Part shown: piece by piece, positions 27,850 to 39,282 of the stretch
Layout: every line of letters starts with the position of its first letter
Numbering within the stretch: the stretch's first letter is position 1
Origin: Aquilaria yunnanensis
Taxonomy: Eukaryota; Streptophyta; Magnoliopsida; Malvales; Thymelaeaceae
DNA length: 64,000 nucleotides
Direction of reading: 5' to 3'
Assembly (NCBI GenBank): GCA_039654915.1
Contig: CM077595.1
Location: 86,965,501-87,029,500, forward strand
Notes under the pieces: generated by a model
What the model saw: the letters and a program-made list of their open reading frames with translations, nothing else
What the model was told of the DNA's origin: nothing
Database searches by the model: none
Program-made: the position numbers and the translations under genes

Positions 27850-28797
27850 ACAACATGCCTAGTTGTAGGACTCATTGGGCCTCATAAAGTTGGGCTTTTG
27901 GTCGACGTACACAGAAATAAAAATTTCAGCAGAAGTGGAGAACGGAAGCACGAGGTAGAGAAAGTAATGCACGTGCATGAACAGACGAAAAGAGTATAAA
28001 TCAAACAACGAACGAACGATGGGCGCAAGGCAATGGAAGTAGGAAGATTCTTGATTCTCCAAAAATGCTATTGACCGGAGGGTACACAGCCGTTCTACAT
28101 CTTCCTCCTCCAACATCAGTTGGATTGGACTACTGGTCAACCTTTTCTTCCCTGTCCAATTACTATTTCTCTTTCTGTCTCCATCACTTGCCGCTGCCTG
28201 TTTTGAATGTTTGAGTTTTGTCTTCAACTCAGGTCCTGTTGTTGTCTCCTCATCCCATTTCTGTCTGGTTTCAGCTTTCAATTTAACCGCTAATCCCACC
28301 ACAAACACTTTTCTTTCTTGGAGATCCAACTTGTTCAACTAAATTTTCGTTTTTTTTTTTTTCGCTTTTTGGTATTGGAAAATTTGTAAGGAATTTGCTT
28401 TCCTAAGTGGAGTGGTTGAAAGTGGAGAACTTCAATCATTTGTTAAGCTAATTAACTTTAGCTTTTCTGTTGCTTTTGTGGTCTTAATCCCTAGAATTTT
28501 TTTGTTTTATTCTTCTTATTTCTTTCCCTTCCCTGCAAATTCTTAGTACCCTTTTTTGTCAGAGATTAATTGGGAGCTTAGTAGTTGACACTGGAAAGGT
28601 TCGATCTTGGCACACATCATTTCATCAGTTCTCGAATTCTGCACCTTTTTGTTTTTGGGGATAGACTTCAGTTTGTTTGTGTCAGTTCTTTGCTAGTAAT
28701 TATCCTAGTTGATTAGGATTTATAGGATCATAATTACGGATAATACAATGGACTTTTGTTTTTGTTCATGTCATTTCTGCTTGATTCGTAGGTATCT
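27850..28797 (+). promoter_or_regulatory. promoter and leader of the lipase-like gene
   Basis: Immediately before the start codon lies TTGATTCGTAG/GTATCTATG, a good splice acceptor, so a leader intron is likely. The leader exon is probably within about 28080-28380. A 159-codon open frame on the minus strand (27859-28338) begins with TTG and is not supported. Confidence 0.4.
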
Positions 28798-30694
28798 ATG
28801 TCCATAACTTGTTGCTGTCCAATTATCGAATGCGTATACTGTTTGGGTTGTGCTCGTTGGGCGTGGCAGAAGCTCCTCTACAGCGCAGGCCACGAGAGTG
28901 AAAACTGGGGCTTGGCCACAGCAGAGGAGTTCGAGCCAGTGCCTCGCCTTTGCCGGCTAATCCTAGCCGTTTGTGAGGATGATCTTCGGAACCCTGTGTG
29001 GGCACCACCTGGAGGTTATGGCATTGATCCTGATTGGGTCATCTTAAAGAAGGATCATGAAAAAACAGAAGGCCATGCACCGCCTTACTTTATATACCTT
29101 GATCATGATTATGGTGACATAGTTGTTGCTATAAGGGGCCTGGACTTGGCAAAGGAATGTGATTATGCGGTTCTGCTTGACAACAGGTTGGGGCAGACCA
29201 AGTTCAATGGTGGCTATGTCCACAATGGTATGTTGAAGGCTGCAGAGTGGGTTTTTGATGCAGAGTGTGAGGTTTTGAGGGTGTTGCTCGAGAGTTATCC
29301 AAATTATCGATTGACTTTTGCTGGGCATTCGCTTGGAAGTGGGGTTGTGACGTTGTTGGTGATGGTGGCATTGCAAAACCGTGCTAAATTGGGGAACATT
29401 GAGAGGAACCGTATCCGGTGTTTTGCCTTGGCTCCTGTTAGATGTGTGTCACTGAACCTGGCTGTGAGATATGCAGACATAATCAACTCTGTTGTTCTTC
29501 AGGTGTAAAACTTGCTCATTATTTGGTTTATAAATATTTGATTTCTTGAAGCACACAGCTTGTCAGCTACATTGATAGGTCGATTTTTCACTATAATTTT
29601 GGCTAGAAGGTGCTGCACACTTTTTCTTCTAGTAGATCGTGTCTCATGTTTTTCGAGTGCTGATTGATTTTTGAAGGGGATTATATTTTGACAACAATCA
29701 TTTTGGTGAAGCAGGACGATTTCTTACCTCGGACAACAATGGCCTTAGAAGCTATTTTTAAATCAATCATATGGTAAAATATAGTATGTCTTATTCACCT
29801 TTCTTATTCCCTTTTCTGTATCCTAAATCTGCCCTCTGCATAAACAGACAACCTGGTGTTCTGTCTGAAACATAATTTGTGTGTATATGTGCTTTTTGTT
29901 TTGTCCCCAATATTCAGTTGGCCGTGTTTGCTGTGCCTGGTGTGTTTGAAAGATACTTGCACGTTTGAGGATAAGATGCTCAAAGATCCACGGAGGTTGT
30001 ATGCTCCCGGTCGTCTCTACCACATTGTCGAGAGAAAACCATTAAAGTATGTTATCTCTGAAGAAACACGGAAAGTTTAGTACATGTTATTGAATGATTG
30101 AATTCAATCATATTTAATCAGAATGCTAAAGTTAGAGATATTGAAATGAAGGTTTCATTCAGGTCCTTGGGAACTTTTTCTGTTTCTGGTTGCAGACTAG
30201 GAAGATATCCCCCAGTTGTGAAGACAGCTGTACCAGTAGATGGAAGGTTTGAGCAGATGGTTCTCTCCTGCAATGCAACTGCTGACCATGCCATTATTTG
30301 GATTGAAAGAGAATCCCGAATTGCTCTTAATGTAGGTTTTCATTTTCTCACTCATTCGATGTGGCTCTGTCTAAATTGGTGAAACCAATATGGTGGTTCA
30401 CCTTGTTTCTCGTTTCAATTCGAGCAGAAGGAAAACAAACACCTAGAATTTGTTGACTGTCACTTTGAAATTGAAATGCTGTTTCATCTGAATCAGTTGA
30501 TGCTGGAGAAAGAACAGATGATGCAAATTCCCACAGAGCAAAAGATGGAGAGGCAAAAGTCTCTTGCTCAAGGACATGATAAAGAGTACAAGGCAGCTCT
30601 TTGGAAGGCGGTTGCTTTGGATATACCTCAAGCCTACTCTCCTCCGACTTATGGAACTTTCCATGATACTGAAGGGGATACCTCATGCAGATAA
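28798..30694 (+). CDS. alpha/beta-hydrolase, class-3 lipase-like (calmodulin-binding heat-shock protein type)
   Basis: Five exons, 28798-29502, 29715-29773, 29918-30046, 30196-30331 and 30497-30691 with the stop at 30692-30694, join in frame to 408 residues. The N-terminus is cysteine-rich (CCCPIIECVYCLGCARW). The nucleophile elbow GHSLGSG lies near residue 180 and is typical of class-3 lipases. Downstream are PRRLYAPGRLYHIVERKP and DHAIIWIERES, conserved in plant proteins described as calmodulin-binding heat-shock proteins. The C-terminus is charged and helical (EKEQMMQIPTEQKMERQK). A lipid substrate is likely but not shown. The second intron joins TG to T, giving Cys where a Trp would need a different splice site. 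A truncated duplicate lies at 33386-33736. Confidence 0.9.
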
Positions 30695-32520
30695 GAGGAG
30701 ATAGATTTGCATCATGTCACATGGAAAATATTTCATTGCCGGCTGTTGGGGGGACTTTAAAGTAGACAATCGGGGCAGGTGGTGCTCCTTTACAAAGGAT
30801 TTCCATTGACAGTGGCAATAAGCAGACATGTGAGGCAATATGTCTCAAGAAACTGCAACGATCAATTAACTCAGCATGATCTGTTCATAATTCTTTTAGT
30901 CTGAGGAGGTTGCTTGAAGCAAATGGTGCACATTGTACATGAAAGGTCAGTTATGGCAAAGAGTTGTTTGTTTGTTCAAAGTTAAATTGCAGAGGAACTG
31001 CTGTACCTCTGTTGTTATACCTCTGCTGTACCAGGGTGTTGGGTTGGCTGATTCTCAAAATTCTTGGAAAGTAAGATTGACAAAAACATCATTCATAGAA
31101 AGCAAGAATATGTAAAAACACGATCTGAACTTTCTTATGTTTGGTTCATTAGTTTGAAAATAATGAAGATTTTAACTTTCCTATGATTGGTTGGGGTATT
31201 TTGTATTTTTCTTTAAACTGTGAGTACACTGTACATACAGTGAACATAATGTAACTTTCTAAATTTTAGGGTGTGTTTCTAAATTTTTCAAAAGTTTAGG
31301 GAGCAAAAATTTTGTAAATTTTTGAAAGTTAAGGACTGAAAGATTAGGGGTTATGTTGCAATATTCTCAAGCGTAATTAGTTTGTGAGGTTTTACTTTGA
31401 CCTAATATTAACTAATATTGGTTTGGGTAATGAATACTACTAAACAATTGGGAATTAGGAAACCCTTGGATTGTTAGAATCATCAAGAATTACCAAGTAC
31501 AACAAAGAAAAAATCTTGGATTTTAATATTTCTAACAGAAAAAATCTTGGATTTTAATATTTCTAACAATTCCACTTATTAAATTCCACAAACCAAACTG
31601 CATGGTTACTTGTTCTGATCTGACCTTTGATCAATGTTGAAAATTATGGCCCAAGTTGTAAAATTTCCCATCTGTGTAATTTTCTCTTAGAAATGATCCA
31701 TTATTTCATTTTTTGATTTCTTTGCTAAACCAATGTCATTTAAAAAAGTATAGTTTTCTTATGAATTTATTTCCGTACCCAACCAAGAAAAGGAAAAATC
31801 AATAAAAAGATATCTAACTTTTTTTAAAAAAAAAATACTTTTAGACTTCTTACATATAAATTTTGACTTGATAAATAAATTAAGTGAATAATCACTATAT
31901 ATTAAAATAATCACTAATAATTTATTTTTAAAAATAATTGTAAATTATAGTTTTTATATCACATTTCACCTCTAATATGTTTTGGAAGTTTGTATTAAAA
32001 GATAGCGTTTGGGGTTAAGAAATTATCCAACATGATTATTCAACAAGTTGTGATTGTGACGCTTTCATCTGAGCTGTCAATCCTAAGAGATTCAGGAGAC
32101 CTATATTATTTGACAACTCAGAATAATTAGAACAAACCAACTGATGAAAAGGGGAAGATAGAAATATAAATTATCCTATTGACTCATGGGTCTTTGATCC
32201 TATCTAAGTAGGCCGACAGTAAAAAAGTTAGCCCACCGTTTAACGTATTTTATGCTTCTAACATCTTAAACCTTGAATATGGTTTTTTTTTTTGTGTTCC
32301 AAATCATTCGTTGCTTCCCTTTTCCATACACAAAAAAAAAATCACAAGGTTTGGCTGAAAATAAATGTTACCTTTTTTTATCTAGATAAAAAAAATTAAA
32401 AATTTAAACTATTCAATAACAATTAAATTATTGTTAAATATTTTAAATTTATTGGAAAATAAATGTTAAATAATTTAAATTAAAATTTCAAAAATTAGTA
32501 TTAGCAACTAGTGGGCAATA
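29148..32520 (+). repeat. segmental duplication, copy A (lipase 3' part and downstream flank)
   Basis: From the lipase exon 1 (GGCAAAGGAATG at 29148) through about 1.8 kb of 3' flank, this interval matches 33386-35655 in the same orientation. Matching phrases include AAAGTAGACAATCGGGGCAG, AGTTGTTTGTTTGTTCAAAG and AATTTCAAAAATTA at the far end. Copy A is longer because copy B lacks part of exon 1 through exon 4 with the introns. Confidence 0.9.
31506..31567 (+). repeat. 31-bp tandem duplication in copy A
   Basis: A unit starting AGAAAAAATCTTGGATTTTA is present twice, at 31506-31536 and 31537-31567. Copy B has it once (about 34563), so the tandem copy arose after the segmental duplication or was lost in copy B. 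Confidence 0.9.
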
Positions 32521-32568
32521 CATCACTTTACCCTATTACACGTAGGGTTTTGTTTCCCATTAATTACA

Positions 32569-32596
32569 CCCCCCCCCCCCCCCCCCCCCCCCCCCC
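32569..32596 (+). repeat. mononucleotide run, C28
   Basis: Twenty-eight consecutive C residues are followed by GCGG and a T run. It sits about 50 bp past the end of segmental copy A, near the breakpoint. Confidence 0.95.
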
Positions 32597-32732
32597 GCGG
32601 TTTTTTTTTTTATAAAAAAGGGACCATTAAGCGGCTCTAGTTCAATTAGGATTCTGAAAGCCAAAAGGATATGTAGAAACACCCGCATAATATAAATTCC
32701 ATCCTGAACTGGAAGAATTAAATTCGAGGAAC

Positions 32733-33173
32733 ATGAATCGGAACTGGCTAGGTGAGCGCGGAAACAGCGCCGCATCACTCCCCATGAACCAAAACCATTC
32801 GAGGCTCCGCCGATGGGCCGAAGCCGATGCAAAGTTCTTGAGCATGGTTTGCGAGAAAAACAGAAGAAGAGCCACCGCGCCGTCATCCCCACCACTGTTT
32901 CAGCGAAAAGTAACGTCCGACCACGACCGGGACGGCTTCGGGCTCCCGAGCGGGAGGGAAAGATTCCTACGAAGCTACACCTTCCACATGCCAGAAGATG
33001 AAACGACAGGGCTCCTGGAGAGGAGGAGCTTCAAGTGTTTCAACTTTGAGAATAAACCGCCCAGGCAGAAGAAAAAGAATAATACGAAGAGCAAATCTTT
33101 GTCTGTCCTTGAAGCTTGCTTGAAGCTGTTGTTGGTTTCTATGGCCAAAAATCGACGTTCACCATCCATATGA
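32733..33173 (+). CDS. unassigned intronless ORF, 146 aa, basic
   Basis: An ATG at 32733 opens 146 codons to a TGA. The protein is basic, with short features RERFLRSYTFHM (about residue 80), a Lys/Arg/Asn-rich stretch (PPRQKKKNNTKSKS) and a hydrophobic helix-like end (LSVLEACLKLLLVSMAK). GC content is higher than in the neighbouring repeats, and the frame is the longest in this interval. It lies between the two copies of the lipase segment and is not itself duplicated. I do not recognise a family; a small regulatory protein or a chance ORF are both possible. Confidence 0.45.
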   Translation: MNRNWLGERGNSAASLPMNQNHSRLRRWAEADAKFLSMVCEKNRRRATAPSSPPLFQRKVTSDHDRDGFGLPSGRERFLRSYTFHMPEDETTGLLERRSFKCFNFENKPPRQKKKNNTKSKSLSVLEACLKLLLVSMAKNRRSPSI

Positions 33174-33385
33174 ATCAGGCGGTTTGTTTGGAATTAATGG
33201 CTATGCATTAACATGTTTTGCTTAATGCGGCTTGAATCAAAGGTAGGGCCGATCACTTTTGAATATATTTGCCCTTGAAGTTATGGTTAATTGTATTGGG
33301 TTTAAAGAGTTAAGTTGGTTGGAGGACAGACTGTAATTTGAGGTAACTTCGGGCACAAAGTTTTTTAGGACATGACATGGGCCGG

Positions 33386-33736
33386 GCCAAAGGAATGTAA
33401 TTATGCGGTTCTGCTTGACAATTCAATGGTGGCTATGTGCACAATGGTATGTTGAAGGCTGCAGGGTGGGTTTTTGATGCAGAGTGTGAGGTTTTGAGGG
33501 TGTTGCTCGAGAGTTATCCAAATTATCGATTGACTTTTGCTGGGCATTCGGTTGGAAGTGGGGTTGTGACGTTGTTGGTGATGGTGGCATTGCAAAATCG
33601 AGTTAAATTTGGGAACATGAAAAAGAGTACAAGGCAGCTCTTCGGACGGCGGTTGCTTTGGATATACCTCAAGCTTACTCTCCTCCGACTTATGGAACTT
33701 TCCATGCTACTGAAGGGGATACCTCATGCAGATAAA
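33386..33736 (+). pseudogene. truncated lipase duplicate, exon 1 fused directly to exon 5
   Basis: The copy keeps part of exon 1 including the elbow, now GHSVGSG, but has lost a 19-bp segment after GCTTGACAA (frameshift). It also jumps from exon 1 (GGGAACAT, equivalent of about 29398) to exon 5 (equivalent of about 30575), without introns 1-4 or exons 2-4. The junction lies at a shared ACAT/ACATGA, as expected for a microhomology deletion, and exon 5 is read in the wrong frame. Because introns are lost by deletion and the 3' flank is co-duplicated, this is not a retrocopy. Confidence 0.88.
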
Positions 33737-35655
33737 AGGAGATAGGTTTGCATCATTTCACATGGAAAAATATAGCATCGCCGGCTGTTCGGGGGGACTT
33801 TAAAGTAGACAATCGGGGCAGGTGGTGCTCCTTTACAAAGGTTTCCATGGACAGTGGCAATAAGCAGACATGTGAGGGAATATGCCTCACATATGTCTCA
33901 AGGAACTGCAACGATCAATTAACTCGGCATGATCTGTTCATAATTCATTTAGTCTGGCGAGGATGCTTGAAGCAAATGATGCATGCTGTACATGAAAGAT
34001 CAGTTATGGCAAAGAGTTGTTTGTTTGTTCAAAGTTAAGTTGCAGAGGAACTGCTGGACCTCTTGTGTTCTCACCTCTGCTGTAGGGGTGTTCGGTTCAA
34101 TGATTCTCAAAATTTTAGGAAAGTTAAGATTGACAAAAACATTATACATAGTCATATAAAGTAAAGAATCTATAAAAACAAAATCTAAACTTTCTTATCT
34201 TTGGTTCATTGAAAATAATGAAGATTTTATTCCTATGATTGGTTGAGGTATATCTCTTGTATTGTCTTTAAACTTTGAGTACACAGTGACTATAATGTAA
34301 CTTTCTAAATTTTAGAGTGTTCCTAAATTTTTCAAAAGTTTAGGGAGCAAAATTTTAATTTTGGGGACCATTTTGTAAATATTTGAAAGCTCAGGACTAA
34401 AAGATTACCGATTCTGTTACAATATTCTCAAGCATATTTACTGTGTGAGTTCTTAGTTTACCTAATACTATTGGCTTAGGATGATGGATAATAAATAATT
34501 GTGAATGTTAGGGAGTTCTTGGATTATTAAAATCACCGAGAATTACTTTCTAAGTACAACAAAATAAAAAATCTTAGGATTTTAATATTTCTAACAATCC
34601 GGATTATTAAAATCCACAAGCCAAACTGCATGGTTAATTGTTCTGATATTAACCCAATGTTGAAAATTATGGCCCGAGTTGCAAAATTTGCAATCTCTGT
34701 AATCTTCCCCTTAAAAATGATCCATTATTTCCATTTTTTTTATTCCTTTGTCTAGACCAATATCATGTATCCAACCAAGAAAAAGAAAAATCAATAAAAA
34801 AAACACCTAACTTTTTTTTCCAAAAAATGGTTAAATAATACTTTTAGACTTCTTACGTTCAAGTTTTCAATTGGTAAATAAGTTGAGGAAATAATCAATA
34901 TATATTAGAACAATCACTAATAATTAATTTTTAAAAATCACGCAAATTATAACTTTTATGTCACATTTAACCTCTAATATGTTTTGGAAGTCTATATTAA
35001 AGAGTAGCATTTGGGGTTAAGAAATTATCTGACATGATTATTCAACATGTCATAATTGTGACGGTCTCATCTGAGCTCCGTCCCATTGGATTTAGGAGAT
35101 TTATATCAATTGACAACCCAAAATAATTAGAACAAAGTAATGAAAATGACAAGAAACATCAAAGCCTGCAAGTCGGATGAACCCAAAAATCATCCATTGA
35201 ATGGAGAAAGAAAAAGCAATTCAAGACAATAACAAAACCAAGCCCATGATGTTATCATGATATCGAGGTCCAAAATCATCTCCCTATCCATTTAATAAAA
35301 AAGAAATTATCCAAATGACTCGTGGGTCTTTGCTTCTATCTAAGCAGGCTGATGGTAAAAAGTAAGTCCACCGTTTAACCAATTTTATGCACCTAGCATC
35401 TTAAAACTTGAATTATTATTATTATTTTTGGGCTCCAAATCTTTCATTGCTTTCCTTTTCCGCCCACAAAAAAAAATCTTAGGGTTTGGCTGAAAATACA
35501 TGTTACGTTTTTTGCATTTAGATAAAGGAAAATTAAGAATTTAAACTATTCACTAACAATTCAAATATTCTTAAATAATTTAAATTTACTGAAAAATGAT
35601 TATTGAATAATTTAAATTAAAATTTCAAAAATTAATGTTAGCAACTAATAAAACA
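33386..35655 (+). repeat. segmental duplication, copy B
   Basis: This is a direct duplicate of 29148-32520 (see copy A), with internal deletions. Its 3' part (33740-35655) is collinear with 30695-32520 and includes the same AT-rich flank. The end at about 35655 (TTAGCAACTAATAAAACAG) matches the copy A end at about 32500 (TTAGCAACTAGTGGGC). Confidence 0.9.
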
Positions 35656-35821
35656 GTAAAGAAGTGTTCGAATTCAAAAAAAAAAAAAAAGAACATAAGT
35701 TCTGAAATAGTATGAGATAAATTGTATTAGAAGGAGTTAATTAAGGTTAATGATTAGGGGAAAGGGAGAAATGGATGTTCAAACCCATGTTAGAGGTATG
35801 GAAAAACCTATGTCACTCAGC

Positions 35822-36533
35822 TGGGGATGTCAACGGACCGGGTTTCAAGAGAGTAGATTTATTCCAAAACCCTAACCACATTACAAAAGCTCTACCTAAA
35901 CTCTTCTTGCAACTAGCAACAGGTAGGGTTTTTTCGTCTAAACACTCCCCACGTTGGGCGAATAGGGTCAGGTATTATATCCGCAATACTCACACAAGTG
36001 ATTATATATACAAAAAATTGAAACTAAAGAAGCAAGAAATATTGCCTATAATCATCAGACAACACTTTATTTAATTCCGAATTGTAGGTCAAATGATCAA
36101 CAGGTGAAAATGATAGAAAATTCAGGCATTTAAAAACATAAAGAACAAAATAACAATCTCGATTAACAACTAAACATAATAATATAGTTTTCTTCATGAA
36201 GTGTAATAGAGAAATAGTGAAAGAACATATCGAAAACAATGTAACCCAATGAGTATGTATATATTTGAGTTGTATATAGGATTAGGATTGAGTATGTATA
36301 TAATATATGTAATATTTTATATATGTAAATACTATATATAACATATGAGTAAGGTATGGGCCAGGTTCGGGGAGGGCAAACCCTTAAACCTGTGTCCTGC
36401 CCATAAATGACAGATACAAAAACAAAAATTATCCGAACCTAGCTCAAATCCATACAATTTAAAAAAAAAAAACTATCAATCAGATAGAGTAGGGTAAGGT
36501 ATTCACAAGTAAGGATGCAAATTGACATCCCTA
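35822..36533. mobile_element. hAT MITE with 8-bp TSD
   Basis: The element starts TGGGGATGTCAA and the reverse complement of its end starts TAGGGATGTCAA. The flanks CACTCAGC (35814-35821) and CACTCAAC (36534-36541) are 7 of 8 identical, an aged hAT-type duplication. Length is 712 bp. No transposase is present. A 99-codon ORF near 35775-36074 crosses the element edge and is chance. Confidence 0.75.
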
Positions 36534-36586
36534 CACTCAACATGTTGTCACTTGAGCTAACAATGTGGGACATGATGGTTGGGGTA

Positions 36587-36610
36587 TGTGTGTGTGTGTG
36601 TGTGTGTGTG
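36587..36610 (+). repeat. (TG)12 microsatellite
   Basis: Twelve perfect TG units are followed by a T-rich stretch. The surrounding 36542-36890 shows nothing else. Confidence 0.95.
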
Positions 36611-36894
36611 TTTTATTTTTTTTATTGTCTGGCCTAGTGGTTCTACATTTTTTGCTTCCAAAAGTATGGCATTTGATTTTTTTTATTCTCTATTTTTTTT
36701 CCTCATTTCTTGCTGTACCTCTCTTTCCCCTATTCCTTATCCAAAATCTCCCCTTCTCCTTTTCCTTCTAACTTATTTGTGATTTTCCTAAATATAGGTG
36801 CAATGAACTTGCTACATCTTTGTAACCAAACAACAAAAAGTTCACATTAAGCAGCCTAATCCCTCAATTGATTTGTTTATGGGTTTTTTTTTTT

Positions 36895-38434
36895 GGTAAA
36901 ATTCACCATGGGTCACCTAGCTTATTTTTTTGTCCTATCTGGGTACCTTACCTTTATTTTGTCCTAGCGAGGTATCTTACCTCTTATCGCGTGTCCTATC
37001 TGGGTACTTTCCGTTGATTCCATCGTTAAGTCTCACGAAAATTGATGACGTGGCATTAATTAATGCTACAATAAACGTAAAATAATAACTTTGGACCCTA
37101 AACTTTTCTAATAACTAATTCTAACCTTTAAACTTCCACCAAAATCATTTTAGCCACCGTCAACCTCTTCCTCTGTCGCCCACCATCCCAGCCGCCCTCG
37201 ACCTCTACGTCGTCCTCCCCGTCCTCCGCAGTAATTGTCCAAAAATCACAGAAACAATTGTACAATTGTTTAATCGAACAATTCCAGAGCTACTCCTAAG
37301 CCAACAATTCCAGACCATTCTTCCATTCCAGCCGCCATACGACGCTGCTGAACTCCTCGCTGGCGCCAACTCAACCTGGTTTCTCTCGGTCTCCTACTCC
37401 TCGCCGAATTGCCCTCATCATCCTCCTCGTTTCCGCCACCACTGAACTCGCCGAGGCTCGTCGCTATCGGGCCCAGAATTTACGTTATTGCCAGGGATTC
37501 GATGCTGAGAACGACGACTCGACTACAGGCGATTCGCAACGAACTCTCCCCCTCTCCGGCACCTGTGCTGGTGCTTCCATTTCCAAGCGGCTGAGCAAGA
37601 CGGGGGACTGGATCATCGCGTTAAAGGCGCTGGCTCTCGTCCACAGGCTGCTCAACAAGCTACGAAAGTCGCGACTTTTCCGGCGACGCTATCCCTGTCA
37701 AACGGCAACAAAAATATATGGGTTTTGTTCCCCAGAGGTCGATTATCACAATGGAACAATTCTTTTTGATCAATTTCGCACACATAACACTTAATTTCAA
37801 AAATAAGTGTTAGGGTTCTTAAACCTTTTCATGAACCCACATTCGAAACGAATCAAAATTCAAACCAGTTGAAGCGAAATCATGCCTCCAAACCATGGGG
37901 CTATTAACCTTCGGCCTTGATGCTACGAAACCGAGCCATCCACCGGTGACTTTCACGGACAGTGGTGGCCGGGGAGTCTCGGGATCAAATCGAGCAATTT
38001 TGGTTAGTTTCAAAAACTCAACCAGATCTTCTTTTTCTCAAAAACAAAGTTGTTTCGGTGTATCCATGTTCTCAACAAAAATCCAGTAACATCGAAACAA
38101 CAAGAACATTCAAAACAGGCAAGGATTCAGATCCATGTGGGTTTTGTGTGTTTGTGTTCATCATATGAACAATACAAGAAAATCAAGAAAATTAATTTTA
38201 AGGGTTAGAATTAGTAATTGAAATAGTTTGAGGACTGAAGTCGTCATTTTAAGTTTATTTTAGTATTATTTAATGCCACATCATCATTTTCCATCCAATT
38301 TAACGACCAATTTGACGGAAAGTAGTTGAACAGGATGCGCAATAAGAGCAAAGGTTACTCGCTAGGACAAAATAAAAGTAAGGTACCCGGATAGGACAAA
38401 AAAATAAACTAGGTGACCCATGGTGAATTTTACC
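36895..38434. mobile_element. Pack-MULE-like element with about 190-bp TIRs
   Basis: Both ends read GGTAAAATTCACCATGGGTC in inverted orientation, and the match extends about 190 bp (shared blocks TTTGTCCTAT, GGGTACCTTAC, ATGTGGCATTAA or close variants). Both ends abut T runs, so the 9-bp TSD is probably poly-T and cannot be proved. The interior (37140-37720) is GC-rich and protein-like, in contrast to its surroundings, which suggests captured host sequence. Confidence 0.85.
37561..37680 (+). pseudogene. ANTH-domain-like fragment captured by the Pack-MULE
   Basis: One frame reads ISKRLSKTGDWIIALKALAL then VHRLLNKLRK. This matches the conserved part of the ANTH domain of plant clathrin-assembly proteins (AP180/CALM type), where 'xRLxKTxxWxVALKxLxLxHRLL' is characteristic. 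No other ANTH segment is clearly seen, so only a fragment is present. A second stretch upstream (RLVAIGPRIYVIA, about 37455-37495) is reminiscent of a kelch strand, but this is weak. Confidence 0.65.
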
Positions 38435-38439
38435 CGTTT

Positions 38440-39280
38440 TTTTTTTTGTATGTTTCTGTCATTTTCTTTCCTTCAATTCTCTAAGCTACTCAACCTTCTT
38501 TGCAAATATAGCTTTGAGTAGCAATGGGATATATATCAATGTTGTTTTAAGTAAATAAACTTGAAGCATTAAAAAGGCATTGGGTTTTACATCTATATTT
38601 GAGCGACTACAATTAGATGGTTTTTTTGCAAGACATGAGAAGCAAATACTTGTTCGAAGCATGTTAAATTCACATTTCCATATCAAGATAACTAATACAA
38701 ATGATGAAGATATCTTCCTTTCCTTGAATTAATCATTAATTACTTAGCTAATTAAAGTTTTGCATTATATGTTAAACTGCAATATGAAGGGTTAATTTTC
38801 CAGCTTCATATATTTCTTTGATGAAAGTGCCACCTTGATTTCATTGATTGAACTCCTTCCAAAGACATTCCTTTTGTAGTTGTTCCTCTGCGCTCTAGGA
38901 TTTACTTATATCCTTTTTATAATTAAGCTCAATTTCATTGTTGTCTAGATCGTTGCTAGTGATCAGATTGTTTGGCCTGGACTTTATAATGCTGGTTGTC
39001 AACTTAGTGGTATTGATGAAGTTCTTCTTTTTACCTGAATGACTACAAATATGGTTGTTGGCCGAAATTTTTTCTGATTCTAATGGAAGTGACTTTCTAA
39101 GATGATGACTTTTGCAGTACTCATTTCCAACTAATGTTAGTCATAGTTAAGTGAAGAGTTTGAATTGACCAAACATGATTCTATGCTTTAGTTTTACCGT
39201 GTGGGAATTAACTATATTATTCCTAATTACTTCTGTATAATGCATCCCTTATAGTTGTTCTTGAATGGACTTTGCCCCCT
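38440..39280. other. AT-rich intergenic DNA
   Basis: No ORF, terminal repeat or known motif was recognised in this stretch. Confidence 0.3.
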
Positions 39281-39282
39281 AA

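Noticed and set aside
27859..28338. 159-codon open frame on the minus strand in the lipase promoter
   Set aside because: It has no ATG start (opens with TTG), no recognisable domain and lies antisense to the leader region.
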